The notes: generated from the sequence alone by a model not told the origin. A DNA stretch of 7,653 bases from an uncultured Woeseiaceae bacterium (GCA_947259435.1 CAMYMP010000693.1:1-7653), one strand, 5' to 3'; shown: positions 1-6,921, counted from the first letter of the stretch. Numbers and translations: made by a program.

Positions 1-1137
1 TCGCCCGGCCATGACCTGAGTGGCAGCCGGAACGTGTTTACTCAGATCGGTCATGATGCGGGCAGAGACGCCGGCCTTCGTTTCCTTGCTTCGTTGCGTG
101 GCTCGCTGAATGCACTGCAGACGATCAATGGGGTCTTCCACATCCGTGAAGATGGGTGAGGTCATCGAAGTCAGATTATTACCCGGACGGTCCCGATCCG
201 AAGTGCCGCCTACCCGGGCATTGATCGGCACCCAGGCGATCAGAGAATCGTCCGGCAGTTCGTCGTGGTGCAGCAGGTACTTGCGCAACGCACCGCTGCA
301 AACCGCAAGCACTACATCGTTTATCGTGCTTCCCGGCACGGCTTTTCGAATAGCTTTTAGCGTCTCCAGTGGAAACGCTGTCGCGTCAAACATCTTGTGA
401 GGCGACGCGGCGCAGTTGAAACGCGTATCCGGTACGCGGTTCCTGTGTTCGCGCTGAGATCTCAAGGCGCTCTGTGCCATGCGGTACAGGCCGGGTGCTG
501 CACGCATGACACCATCGATAATGCTGATCGGTGAGCGAATTGTGTGCCAGCCGGCTCGCACAGCCATATCCAGCAAGCTCGGTTCCGGACACCGACTGAG
601 CCTGGCCTGATTCAACGGCACTGCAGGTGTGCCTTTATTGTCGATGTCGGCCATTGCACTGAAGAATTCCATGATCGACGAACCGTCCACCGCCGCATGG
701 TGAATTTTGGTCGCAATCGCATAGCTGCCTTTAGGCAGCCAGCCGATATTATCCAGACCTTCAACGACATACATCTCCCATAGCGGCCTTTGCATATCGA
801 GCGGGCGTGAGTGATAACGCGCCATGTGAATGCAAAACTGGCGCCAGTCTCCGGGCTCCGGCAAACGGCCATGAGTGACGTGGTTTTCGAGATCGAACCG
901 CTCATCGTCAACCCAGTATGGAAAATCCAGCTCCATTGGCACCCGCACCAGCTTGCGTCGGCAAAGGGGACTCATGTGTATGCGCCCGTCGATATGCGCC
1001 AGAATTTCCTTGAAGCGCACAGACTTGCCGTCAGGGACTGTTGTCGGATCGAGAATCACGATCGAGGTTACGTGGGTCAGACTGTCATCCGATTCCATGT
1101 AGAGGAACTGAGCGTCTTGCGGATTCAATTGTTGCAT
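1..1137 (-). CDS. Wax ester synthase/diacylglycerol acyltransferase (WS/DGAT), 3' end cut by window edge
   Basis: The enzyme joins an acyl-CoA to a fatty alcohol or diacylglycerol, giving wax esters or triacylglycerol at the inner face of the cytoplasmic membrane. I translated it by hand: 379 codons stay open from the ATG at 1137 to base 1. Visible family marks are a PLWE motif at residues 118-121, the catalytic HHAAVDG at 146-152 (HHxxxDG; H147 is the expected base), and an ND pair at 273-274 within an NDVVLA motif. A later stretch contains NARVGG and PGNNL, as in this family. Members are usually about 450-500 residues, so roughly 70-120 C-terminal residues lie outside the window. The start is supported by GGAG 9 bases upstream, inside the end of the preceding gene. 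It lies 6 bases after the HAD-PlsC gene, so the two are probably co-transcribed and coupled. Family assignment is firm; wax ester versus triacylglycerol preference cannot be read from sequence. Confidence 0.93.
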   Translation of the reverse strand, partial: MQQLNPQDAQFLYMESDDSLTHVTSIVILDPTTVPDGKSVRFKEILAHIDGRIHMSPLCRRKLVRVPMELDFPYWVDDERFDLENHVTHGRLPEPGDWRQFCIHMARYHSRPLDMQRPLWEMYVVEGLDNIGWLPKGSYAIATKIHHAAVDGSSIMEFFSAMADIDNKGTPAVPLNQARLSRCPEPSLLDMAVRAGWHTIRSPISIIDGVMRAAPGLYRMAQSALRSQREHRNRVPDTRFNCAASPHKMFDATAFPLETLKAIRKAVPGSTINDVVLAVCSGALRKYLLHHDELPDDSLIAWVPINARVGGTSDRDRPGNNLTSMTSPIFTDVEDPIDRLQCIQRATQRSKETKAGVSARIMTDLSKHVPAATQVMAGR

Positions 1138-1143
1138 CGGCAG

Positions 1144-2688
1144 CTACTCCGACTTCAGAGCGGAATCGCCGCTCGGCGAAGGCCGACGAGTCTTCCGCTT
1201 GGCGCGGGTTTTCGACTTGGCAGCGGGTCGTTTCTTCGAGATCTTCACCACATTCGGATGATTGTCCTGATCCAGGACGTGCAGGTATTTGTTTCGCACA
1301 TCAGCGATATGCTCGTCGATCGTGCTCTCCGACCACTTGCCGGTATCGATCGGCGCTAACACTTCAACTTCGACCGTCCCCGGATGATAAAGAAGATCGC
1401 CTTTGGGCTGCACGTCACCCGAATTGTGGATAATGATCGGCACGATAGGCACGCCGGCCTGCATGGCCAGATGGAACGCACCTTTCTTGAATGGCGCAAG
1501 CTTGGGCGTAGTCGCACGTGTTCCTTCCGGCGACATACAAACTGACTTACCCTCGACCCGCATCGCATCGACAAGTGGAGTCATTGCCTCGATAGCGCTC
1601 GCCGTATTCTTGCGGTCGATCAATACCACACCGGCTGCTTCCATGACGCGCCCGACTATCGGTATATCGCGGATCTCGCGCTTCCCAACGCCCGTAATAT
1701 CGCGCCTCAACAGCCGCGCCACGATGACCAGATCGACGTTGCTTTGATGGTTGAATATGAACACGGCAGGCCGATGTGACCAAAGATGATGCTCACCTGT
1801 GATTTTCAGGTTCAGTCCGATTAGTGCGCTCGCTGTATCCGCGAACAGCGACACCGAGAAATTCAACGCATCGCGCTTGGAACCCGTGAGCGCCCATATC
1901 GGCAAGCCGGCGAAGAAGGAGCCAACCAGGCTCACAGGCATCATCAAAGAACGAATCCAGTCGCTGATGTGCGTTTCACCGCGGCTGCCGAATCGGCGTA
2001 CAGGCCAGCCGCGCCGCTCGGCGATTGCCAATAGATTCTTGTTTGGATTCAGGGGCCGTGGATTCCCGACCCGTTCGAGCAGTTCAATGTCGTCGTCACT
2101 GTCGGTATAGAAGAAGCTTTGTTCGAGATCGACGCCGAACCGCCCGACAAGCGACTCGGCGGCTTCGACCTTGCCTGGACCGAAACAGGTCGGCCGCACG
2201 ACCGCGCCGGTGAACATGCCATTCTCGACTTCGAGGCGTGTGCAAAGTACATGCTCGATATCCAGGTCTCGCGCAGCGGGCTCCACCTGGTATGGCGTCG
2301 CCGACGAGATTATGGCCACTGTGTGGCCCTTGCGCAGATGCGCCTGCACCAATGCTCGCGATTCCGGATATATCGAGCGCGCAATATGCGACTCGAACAA
2401 CTCGTTCCCGAATGCCGCGTAACTATCTTCGCGAATACCCCGCAGAAACTGGCTCATCGCCAGCATCATGCCCGAGAAGCCCATTTTGCCCAGACCGAAG
2501 CTGGCCATGGCACCCAACAGTTCGACGAGCTCGCGGGGCGACAGATGGCCGCGTTTTACCTGTTCCTCGATAAATGCGAAGGCAGAGTAGCCGGATATTA
2601 CGGTTCCATCGAAGTCGAAGAACGCGCCAATCTGCGGACCATCCGGCAGACGCGAAATCTCGGCAACGACGTCTTGGTGCACCAACAT
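1144..2688 (-). CDS. Fused HAD-IB phosphatase / 1-acyl-sn-glycerol-3-phosphate acyltransferase (PlsC-like)
   Basis: This 514-residue protein has two catalytic domains. Residues about 18-235 form a HAD-IB (SerB-like) hydrolase: DFDGT at 25-29 (nucleophile D25, acid/base D27), SS at 128-129 (motif II), K173 (motif III) and YTDSDDD at 194-200 (motif IV). Hydrophobic segments around 249-268 and 275-292 may hold it at the membrane. Residues about 295-450 form a PlsC acyltransferase with NHQSNVD at 313-319 (NHxxxxD, H314/D319) and PEGTR at 387-391. PlsC transfers an acyl group to lysophosphatidate, making phosphatidate. A Lys/Arg-rich tail covers about 484-502. All key residues of both domains are present. 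The ATG at 2688 has GGGAG 7 bases upstream. The same fusion beside a WS/DGAT gene is known in Mycobacterium tuberculosis (Rv2483c-Rv2484c). The HAD substrate is unknown: phosphoserine is the habitual database label, but a phospholipid such as phosphatidate fits the context better (inference). Confidence 0.93.
   Translation of the reverse strand: MLVHQDVVAEISRLPDGPQIGAFFDFDGTVISGYSAFAFIEEQVKRGHLSPRELVELLGAMASFGLGKMGFSGMMLAMSQFLRGIREDSYAAFGNELFESHIARSIYPESRALVQAHLRKGHTVAIISSATPYQVEPAARDLDIEHVLCTRLEVENGMFTGAVVRPTCFGPGKVEAAESLVGRFGVDLEQSFFYTDSDDDIELLERVGNPRPLNPNKNLLAIAERRGWPVRRFGSRGETHISDWIRSLMMPVSLVGSFFAGLPIWALTGSKRDALNFSVSLFADTASALIGLNLKITGEHHLWSHRPAVFIFNHQSNVDLVIVARLLRRDITGVGKREIRDIPIVGRVMEAAGVVLIDRKNTASAIEAMTPLVDAMRVEGKSVCMSPEGTRATTPKLAPFKKGAFHLAMQAGVPIVPIIIHNSGDVQPKGDLLYHPGTVEVEVLAPIDTGKWSESTIDEHIADVRNKYLHVLDQDNHPNVVKISKKRPAAKSKTRAKRKTRRPSPSGDSALKSE
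1147..1150 (-). promoter_or_regulatory. Shine-Dalgarno site (GGAG) for the WS/DGAT gene
   Basis: On the minus strand GGAG lies 9 bases before the ATG at 1137 and inside the last codons of the HAD-PlsC gene. It fixes the WS/DGAT start and implies that translation of the two genes is coupled. Confidence 0.65.
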
Positions 2689-2695
2689 GTATTTT

Positions 2696-2700
2696 CTCCC
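2696..2700 (-). promoter_or_regulatory. Shine-Dalgarno site (GGGAG) for the HAD-PlsC gene
   Basis: GGGAG on the minus strand ends 7 bases before the ATG at 2688. This strong, well-spaced site supports that start. Confidence 0.7.
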
Positions 2701-2712
2701 GATTTGGCCCCA

Positions 2713-2718
2713 ACTATA
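2713..2718 (-). promoter_or_regulatory. Possible -10 element for the lipid operon
   Basis: TATAGT on the minus strand matches the sigma-70 -10 consensus at five of six bases. It would start transcription about 18 bases before the ATG at 2688, just ahead of the ribosome site. No good -35 hexamer lies at the normal distance: the nearest candidates, TTGGCG and TGGCAA, have spacers of 8 and 21. An A-tract at 2731-2737 sits upstream. Weak call. Confidence 0.3.
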
Positions 2719-2791
2719 CGCCGGTTCGCCAAAAAAATATTGCCACTGACGAGCCCTTTCGCCGCGCCCCCGAGCACGGCACGGCAGTTAT

Positions 2792-2819
2792 TTGGCACAG
2801 CTCCACGCCATGGTACTGT
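2792..2819 (+). promoter_or_regulatory. Possible sigma-70 promoter for the binding protein-amidohydrolase unit
   Basis: TTGGCA at 2792-2797 matches the -35 consensus at five of six bases. It is followed after 16 bases by a poor -10, TACTGT, at 2814-2819 (three of six). This would give a leader of about 35 bases before the ATG at 2862. The call is by eye only. Confidence 0.3.
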
Positions 2820-2861
2820 AGGCCCGCTGTGACCGCCCTTAGCCGAACCTGGAGATTACCC

Positions 2862-3722
2862 ATGCGAGTCCTGCTTGCCGTCTGTCTTGCCCTTTCGCTC
2901 GGCTTCGCTAACGCCGAGAACCACGCCGATACGCTTAAACGTGTCGCCGAAACCGGCGAACTCCGCATTGGCTTCGTGCCTGACGCGCCGCCGCTCTCTT
3001 TCCTGGACGGCGAAGGAAAAGCGGTTGGATACTCGATCGATCTTTGTCGCCATATCGCGTCAGCGGTTCGCGATGAACTGCAACTCGAGAAGGTCGATAT
3101 CGTATTTACGCCATTGGTTTCGATGGAAGAACGCCTGAGCGCGATTGAAAACGGCGCTATCGACATCGAGTGCGGTGCTTCGACAGTTACTCTCTCACGG
3201 CGGGAGCGGGTCGATTTCACGCTGATGACATTTATCACCGGAAGCGCGGTCTTGTCCCGCAAAACAGACCCGATTGGGACAATTGACGACCTGGATAGGA
3301 AGAAAATTGCTGTCCTGGGCGGCACAACGACCGAGGATGTGATGCGGCGCGCCATCGAGGTCAACGACTTCAATGTCAAACTCAAATTGATCAGCTCGCA
3401 TGACGAAGGCATGAGACTTCTTAACAATGGAAAGGTCGATGGCTATGCATCCGACCGGGCGATGCTGATCGGTCAGGTGTTCAGAAACGAAAATGCAAAA
3501 AACGAATACGCCCTGACCCGCACGGCGCTCTCATTCGAGCCCTATGCCATGATGATTCCCCGGGGCGACACGGAATTCCGCCTCGTGGCGGACAGGGCCC
3601 TGGCCTCGCTTTTCCGTGACGTAAGAATTCGGCGCATCTATCAAAAATGGTTTGGCCGCTACGGCGAACCACTGTCACAGATCGTCGAAGCGATGTATCA
3701 ATTTCAGGCCGTAGGTGAATAA
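2862..3722 (+). CDS. Periplasmic amino-acid-binding protein, solute-binding family 3 (GltI-like)
   Basis: This is a 286-residue secreted binding protein of the polar amino acid ABC-transporter type. Residues 1-18 form a signal peptide ending in ANA, with cleavage predicted before E19. The mature part shows the family pattern: ELRIGFVPDAPPLSF at 33-47, GYSIDLC at 56-62, and ECGASTVTLSRRERVDF at 103-119, which resembles the matching stretch of glutamate/aspartate-binding GltI. R113 aligns with the arginine that holds the ligand carboxylate. D198 in DGYASDRAM aligns with the aspartate that holds the amino group. An amino-acid ligand is therefore likely, perhaps an acidic one. The start at 2862 is chosen because GGAG lies 7 bases upstream and the signal peptide begins there; the frame is open further upstream but codes nothing recognisable. 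No permease or ATPase gene is nearby, so it is an orphan receptor. The amidohydrolase starts 5 bases after its stop. Confidence 0.9.
   Translation: MRVLLAVCLALSLGFANAENHADTLKRVAETGELRIGFVPDAPPLSFLDGEGKAVGYSIDLCRHIASAVRDELQLEKVDIVFTPLVSMEERLSAIENGAIDIECGASTVTLSRRERVDFTLMTFITGSAVLSRKTDPIGTIDDLDRKKIAVLGGTTTEDVMRRAIEVNDFNVKLKLISSHDEGMRLLNNGKVDGYASDRAMLIGQVFRNENAKNEYALTRTALSFEPYAMMIPRGDTEFRLVADRALASLFRDVRIRRIYQKWFGRYGEPLSQIVEAMYQFQAVGE
3713..3718 (+). promoter_or_regulatory. Shine-Dalgarno site (AGGTGA) supporting a GTG start
   Basis: AGGTGA lies in the last codons of the binding-protein gene, 9 bases before the GTG at 3728. The alternative ATG at 3752 has no purine-rich site in front of it, so the GTG is preferred and the two genes look translationally coupled. 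Confidence 0.5.
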
Positions 3723-3727
3723 CTGCT

Positions 3728-5161
3728 GTGCAGCCAGCTCGGCTCATTAAGATGCTGGGCAAGTACCTCGCGCTTCTGGTACTCGTCCTTTTACTGGTAT
3801 CCGCCGCAGCCATCCCGTTGGCGCGCTGGGAGCTGCCCGACGACCTTATCGCTGCGGACAACCGGCAAGCGCTGGCATTAGACAGCGTGCATCTGGTCAC
3901 CATGATCGGCGATCAGATTCTAATGAACCGGCAACTACTCGTTCGCGATGGATGGATCGAGGAAATTCGCTTATCCGGCAGTCCAACAAGCAGTGACTAC
4001 CAATTGATCGACGGTAATGGCGCGTACGTGACGCCGGGCCTGATTGACGCCCATGTGCATGCCTTCGATCGAAAGTATCTTGTTTTGAGCCTGGCCTACG
4101 GCGTAACCACCGTAAGGAATATGGGCGGCTACCCGATGCATTTGCGTTGGCGAACCGAATTGCAGGATGGACGATGGTTGGGCAGCAACCTGATTACGGC
4201 GACCCCGATCTTGAATGGCGGCAAGAACGCAAACCCCATGGCGCACAAAGTCGTCAGCGACACGGATAGCGCTCGAGAGATGGTTCGCGAATACCATGAT
4301 GCGGGCTGGGATTTCGTCAAGGTATACACGCGCCTGGAACCGCAGGTCTATGCGGCCATCATCGACGAGGCGGCAAAGCTGGACTTCCCGGTGGCCGGCC
4401 ATGTTCCTTACGCAGTAGTAGACATCGACTATCGGCTCGCGGCTCCGATGGTTACCCTGGAGCATACGGAGGAGATTTTTCAAGGCCCGCTGGACTATAA
4501 GTACGACGATGATGCCGTGCTTGCGATTGCCGAGGAACTCAAGGACATGAACGCCACGGTAACGCCGACGCTGATGATTTTCGATCACCTGACGCAGCTT
4601 GCCCGCGACAAGCAAACCTTTGTAGACGAACTGCCATTGGGATATCTGAATCCGTTCATGAGGTTCGTTGAAGAACGTACGTCTGTCTCGCGCTGGTTGA
4701 ATGCGGGCGACAACCTTCAAGACAGCCTGGAGAAGCGCAACGCCTATTTTCACTACATCACGCGCGTACTGCACGACACCGACGTAAATCTGGTCTTGGG
4801 TTCGGATAGCGGCATAATTTACGCGAGTACCGGCATATCGACGCACGATGAGATTGCGCTCCTGCTGCAGGCCGGTTTGCCCGCAAGCGCGATATTGAAA
4901 ATGGCCACGGTCAACGCAGCGAGAGCGCTTCGTGTCGACAAGACGCTCGGCAGCATCGAAGTCGGCAAGATTGCCGACCTGGTGGTGACACGGAACAACC
5001 CAATGACTGATATCGGCAGTCTGCACGAACCGGTGGCTGTGGTGAAGAACGGCCAGTGGCTGGACCGACAGAACCTGGAGCGCCTCAGAGAATCGGCGAA
5101 GAAACCGTCGCATGCCTATTTCATGCTGGGCCGTCTTTTCGAGTTCATGTTTTTCGGTTGA
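3728..5161 (+). CDS. Membrane-anchored metal-dependent amidohydrolase (Xaa-Pro dipeptidase/imidazolonepropionase-like)
   Basis: This 477-residue protein is of the amidohydrolase superfamily, which hydrolyses amide or related bonds with one or two metal ions. A hydrophobic helix at about 13-30, preceded by R5, K9 and K12, suggests an N-in anchor or uncleaved signal with the enzyme in the periplasm. The fold is bounded by the usual beta-sandwich strands (about 51-100 and 405-445). Metal-site residues are visible: HVH at 109-111 after PGLIDA, K198 in FVKVY (candidate carboxylated lysine), H225 in VAGHVPY, H246 in LEHTEEI, and D360 in LGSDSG. GVTTVRNMGG at 125-134 and KIADLVV at 414-420 are also typical. 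The set is complete, so activity is expected; the substrate is not determined. Similar proteins include dipeptidases acting on Xaa-Pro or Xaa-Arg/Lys peptides. The start is GTG at 3728; ATG at 3752 (residue 9) is possible and would keep the anchor. The C-terminus, about 464-477, is hydrophobic and aromatic-rich. Confidence 0.9.
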   Translation: MQPARLIKMLGKYLALLVLVLLLVSAAAIPLARWELPDDLIAADNRQALALDSVHLVTMIGDQILMNRQLLVRDGWIEEIRLSGSPTSSDYQLIDGNGAYVTPGLIDAHVHAFDRKYLVLSLAYGVTTVRNMGGYPMHLRWRTELQDGRWLGSNLITATPILNGGKNANPMAHKVVSDTDSAREMVREYHDAGWDFVKVYTRLEPQVYAAIIDEAAKLDFPVAGHVPYAVVDIDYRLAAPMVTLEHTEEIFQGPLDYKYDDDAVLAIAEELKDMNATVTPTLMIFDHLTQLARDKQTFVDELPLGYLNPFMRFVEERTSVSRWLNAGDNLQDSLEKRNAYFHYITRVLHDTDVNLVLGSDSGIIYASTGISTHDEIALLLQAGLPASAILKMATVNAARALRVDKTLGSIEVGKIADLVVTRNNPMTDIGSLHEPVAVVKNGQWLDRQNLERLRESAKKPSHAYFMLGRLFEFMFFG

Positions 5162-5241
5162 TCCAGGCAACAAATTTGCGGTAGCTTCAACCTCTATACG
5201 AGAAAGCCTAATTCATCCTCGTCAATCAAGGAAAAAGAACA

Positions 5242-6516
5242 ATGAAAATCGAAACTCTCGCAGTTCACGCTGGATACGAACCGGATCCAACGACAAAGGC
5301 GGTAGCCGTCCCTATTTATCAGACGACTGCGTATGCGTTCGACGATACACAGCATGGTGCGGACCTGTTCAATCTCAAAGTCGAGGGGAATATCTATTCG
5401 CGCATCATGAACCCGACGACGGCGGTACTGGAGCAACGTGTTGCCGCGATGGAAGGCGGACTTGCCGGTTTGGGTTTATCGTCCGGTCAGGCGGCGACGA
5501 CTTATTCTCTGTTGACGATTGCCGAGGCCGGCGACAACTTCATCACGACCTCGACCCTGTATGGCGGAACGTACAATCTCTTCGCGCATACCTTCCCACA
5601 GATTGGCATCGAGGCGCGTTTCGCAGCCCCGAACGACATCGACGGTATGGCGGCATTGATCGATGATCGAACCAAGGCGATCTACTGCGAGTCCCTCGGT
5701 AACCCGGCAGGTAATGTCGTCGACCTGGAACCACTGGCCGAAATGGCGCACGCCCATGGCGTGCCCGTCATCGTGGACAACACGGTGCCGAGCCCATACC
5801 TGAACAACCCGTTCGAGTGGGGCTGCGACATCATCGTGCATTCGTTGACCAAGTACCTGGGTGGGCACGGCACGATCATCGGCGGTGCGCTGATCGACTC
5901 GGGCACATTCGACTGGGTCGCGAACAAGGAACGCTTTCGGCGCCTTAACGAGCCGGATGTGTCCTACCATGGCGTCGTCTACACGGAGGCCCTCGGCGAA
6001 GCGGCTTACATTGGGCGTGCCCGAGTCGTGCCGCTGCGAAACATGGGCGCGGCTATCTCACCGATGACCAGCTTCATGGCTTTGCAGGGTATCGAAACAT
6101 TGCCGCTACGTATGGACAGGATGTGCGACAGCGCACTAGTCGTGGCTGAACATCTGCAACAACAAAAGCAGGTCGAGTGGGTTCGCTATGCGGCGCTACC
6201 GGACAGCCCGCACAAGGCGCTCGCCGACAAGTATATGGGTGGCCGAGCTTCGGCGATTCTGAGCTTCGGTATCAAAGGTGGCATCGAGGCAGGCACCAAG
6301 TTTATCGATGCGCTGCAGTTGATCACACGCCTGGTCAATATTGGCGATGCCAAGTCGCTGGCGTGTCATCCGGCCTCGACGACACACCGTCAGCTAGCAC
6401 CAGAAGAACTTCAGGCATCCGGTGTCAGCGAAGACCTGGTCAGACTGTCGATCGGCATCGAACACATCGACGACATATTGGAAGACATCGATCAGGCGCT
6501 CGCCGCCGCGACGTAA
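5242..6516 (+). CDS. metY: O-acetylhomoserine sulfhydrylase (O-acetylhomoserine aminocarboxypropyltransferase)
   Basis: This cytosolic PLP enzyme of the Cys/Met-metabolism family makes homocysteine from O-acetyl-homoserine and sulfide, for direct-sulfhydrylation methionine synthesis. At 424 residues it has the normal length for MetY, longer than cystathionine synthases or lyases of about 380-400. Visible marks are ETLAVHAGYEPD at 4-15, the substrate/cofactor loop NIYSRIMNPT at 50-59, SSGQAA at 80-85, Y107, D179 in VIVDNT (ring-nitrogen aspartate), SLTKYLGGHG at 201-210 with PLP lysine K204, SLACHPASTTH at 372-382, and R401 in RLSIGIE (carboxylate binding). The start has AAGGA at 5228-5232, 9 bases upstream. 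An 80-base gap follows the amidohydrolase; I saw no convincing terminator or promoter in it, although a lone TATACG sits at 5195-5200. Co-transcription is thus possible but unproven. O-succinylhomoserine or another activated homoserine cannot be excluded as substrate. Confidence 0.93.
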   Translation: MKIETLAVHAGYEPDPTTKAVAVPIYQTTAYAFDDTQHGADLFNLKVEGNIYSRIMNPTTAVLEQRVAAMEGGLAGLGLSSGQAATTYSLLTIAEAGDNFITTSTLYGGTYNLFAHTFPQIGIEARFAAPNDIDGMAALIDDRTKAIYCESLGNPAGNVVDLEPLAEMAHAHGVPVIVDNTVPSPYLNNPFEWGCDIIVHSLTKYLGGHGTIIGGALIDSGTFDWVANKERFRRLNEPDVSYHGVVYTEALGEAAYIGRARVVPLRNMGAAISPMTSFMALQGIETLPLRMDRMCDSALVVAEHLQQQKQVEWVRYAALPDSPHKALADKYMGGRASAILSFGIKGGIEAGTKFIDALQLITRLVNIGDAKSLACHPASTTHRQLAPEELQASGVSEDLVRLSIGIEHIDDILEDIDQALAAAT

Positions 6517-6530
6517 GCGCGTGAGCGGCA

Positions 6531-6552
6531 AAGTGTGGATCAGGTCACACTG
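6531..6552 (+). promoter_or_regulatory. CRP/FNR-family-like palindrome, possible operator
   Basis: TGTGG-N6-TCACA at 6534-6549 matches the CRP half-site pattern TGTGA-N6-TCACA at nine of ten fixed bases. It sits in a longer inverted repeat, AGTGTG (6532-6537) with CACACT (6546-6551). It lies in the only sizeable gap on the right half, about 90 bases before the ATG at 6643. The same repeat could form a 6-bp hairpin followed by TGTTTCTCCT, a weak candidate terminator for metY. The poor T-run and modest stem make that less likely. Confidence 0.4.
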
Positions 6553-6586
6553 TTTCTCCTGCCGGGCACTTCGTTAGACGCTATTA

Positions 6587-6616
6587 TTGGCACCTGGTGC
6601 TCAGCTTGGGTAATAC
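6587..6616 (+). promoter_or_regulatory. Possible promoter for the YLDPGTGS protein operon
   Basis: TTGGCA at 6587-6592 (five of six -35 bases) is followed after 18 bases by TAATAC at 6611-6616, a weak -10. A separate TATTAT at 6582-6587 matches the -10 consensus better but has no -35 partner. With the first pair, transcription would start near 6623 and the palindrome centre would be about 80 bases upstream, a spacing compatible with an activator. By-eye call. Confidence 0.3.
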
Positions 6617-6631
6617 AGTCGCGGCGCAGAA

Positions 6632-6636
6632 GGGGG
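6632..6636 (+). promoter_or_regulatory. Shine-Dalgarno site (GGGGG in AGAAGGGGG) fixing the ATG at 6643
   Basis: The purine-rich AGAAGGGGG ends 6 bases before the ATG at 6643. It decides this start over an in-frame upstream GTG at 6535, which lies inside the palindrome and has no ribosome site. Confidence 0.6.
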
Positions 6637-6642
6637 CGACGA

Positions 6643-6909
6643 ATGGGACCTGTCGATCCAAAATTCAGAATACGCGCGCTGGTTCTTATCAGCGCGTCTC
6701 TTACTTTTGCGTCGCCCGCCTATGCGTACCTTGATCCCGGCACGGGCAGCATTATTCTGCAGAGCATCCTTGCCGGCATTGCCGTGGCGATGGGCATGTT
6801 GCGGCTGTACTGGCACCGTTTCAAATCCTTTGTCGCGAACCTGACGGGCAAATCGCAGGAGCAGAAACGCGAGAAGAGCCAGAAAGTCGGGCAGGAGCCC
6901 GATGTCTGA
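6643..6909 (+). CDS. Small YLDPGTGS-motif membrane protein of unknown function
   Basis: This is an 88-residue protein. Residues about 1-28 look like a signal peptide: K7, R9 and R11, a hydrophobic core at 12-23, and a cleavage-type ending SPAYA before Y29. The YLDPGTGS motif at 29-36 follows at once, then a hydrophobic segment at about 37-55, then WHRFKSF at 57-63 and a charged, Lys/Gln/Glu-rich cytoplasmic-looking tail to the end. I recognise the Y(L/I)DPGTGS pattern followed by one membrane helix and an aromatic/basic motif as a recurring family of small uncharacterised bacterial proteins. It is often found beside the large protein encoded next door. The mature protein would begin at, or just before, the conserved motif on the outer face of the membrane. 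The stop is 12 bases before the next ATG, so the two are almost certainly one operon. The function is not known and none is assigned. Confidence 0.8.
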   Translation: MGPVDPKFRIRALVLISASLTFASPAYAYLDPGTGSIILQSILAGIAVAMGMLRLYWHRFKSFVANLTGKSQEQKREKSQKVGQEPDV

Positions 6910-6921
6910 AATGACCCGTCG

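Noticed and set aside
2119..2832. A 237-codon plus-strand open frame opposite the HAD-PlsC start
   Set aside because: It covers the HAD catalytic motifs on the other strand and runs through the divergent promoter; no domain is seen in its product.
2574..2861. Upstream extension of the binding-protein frame to an ATG at 2574
   Set aside because: It would overlap the divergent HAD-PlsC gene and bury the signal peptide; the ATG at 2862 has a proper ribosome site.
2714..3427. A 237-codon minus-strand open frame opposite the binding protein
   Set aside because: Low-complexity Ser/Arg-rich translation opposite a gene with a clear signal peptide and ligand motifs.
3971..5173. A 400-codon open frame on the minus strand, antisense to the amidohydrolase
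   Set aside because: It mirrors a well-supported gene with complete catalytic motifs. Its translation is rich in His, Arg, Gln and Val with no recognisable domain, as expected for an antisense shadow.
6496..6528. GC-rich hairpin at the end of metY as a rho-independent terminator
   Set aside because: Only about five or six pairs form, with mismatches and no T-run.
6535..6642. Upstream GTG start at 6535 for the small YLDPGTGS protein
   Set aside because: It has no ribosome site, lies inside the palindrome, and would put 36 residues before a normal signal peptide.
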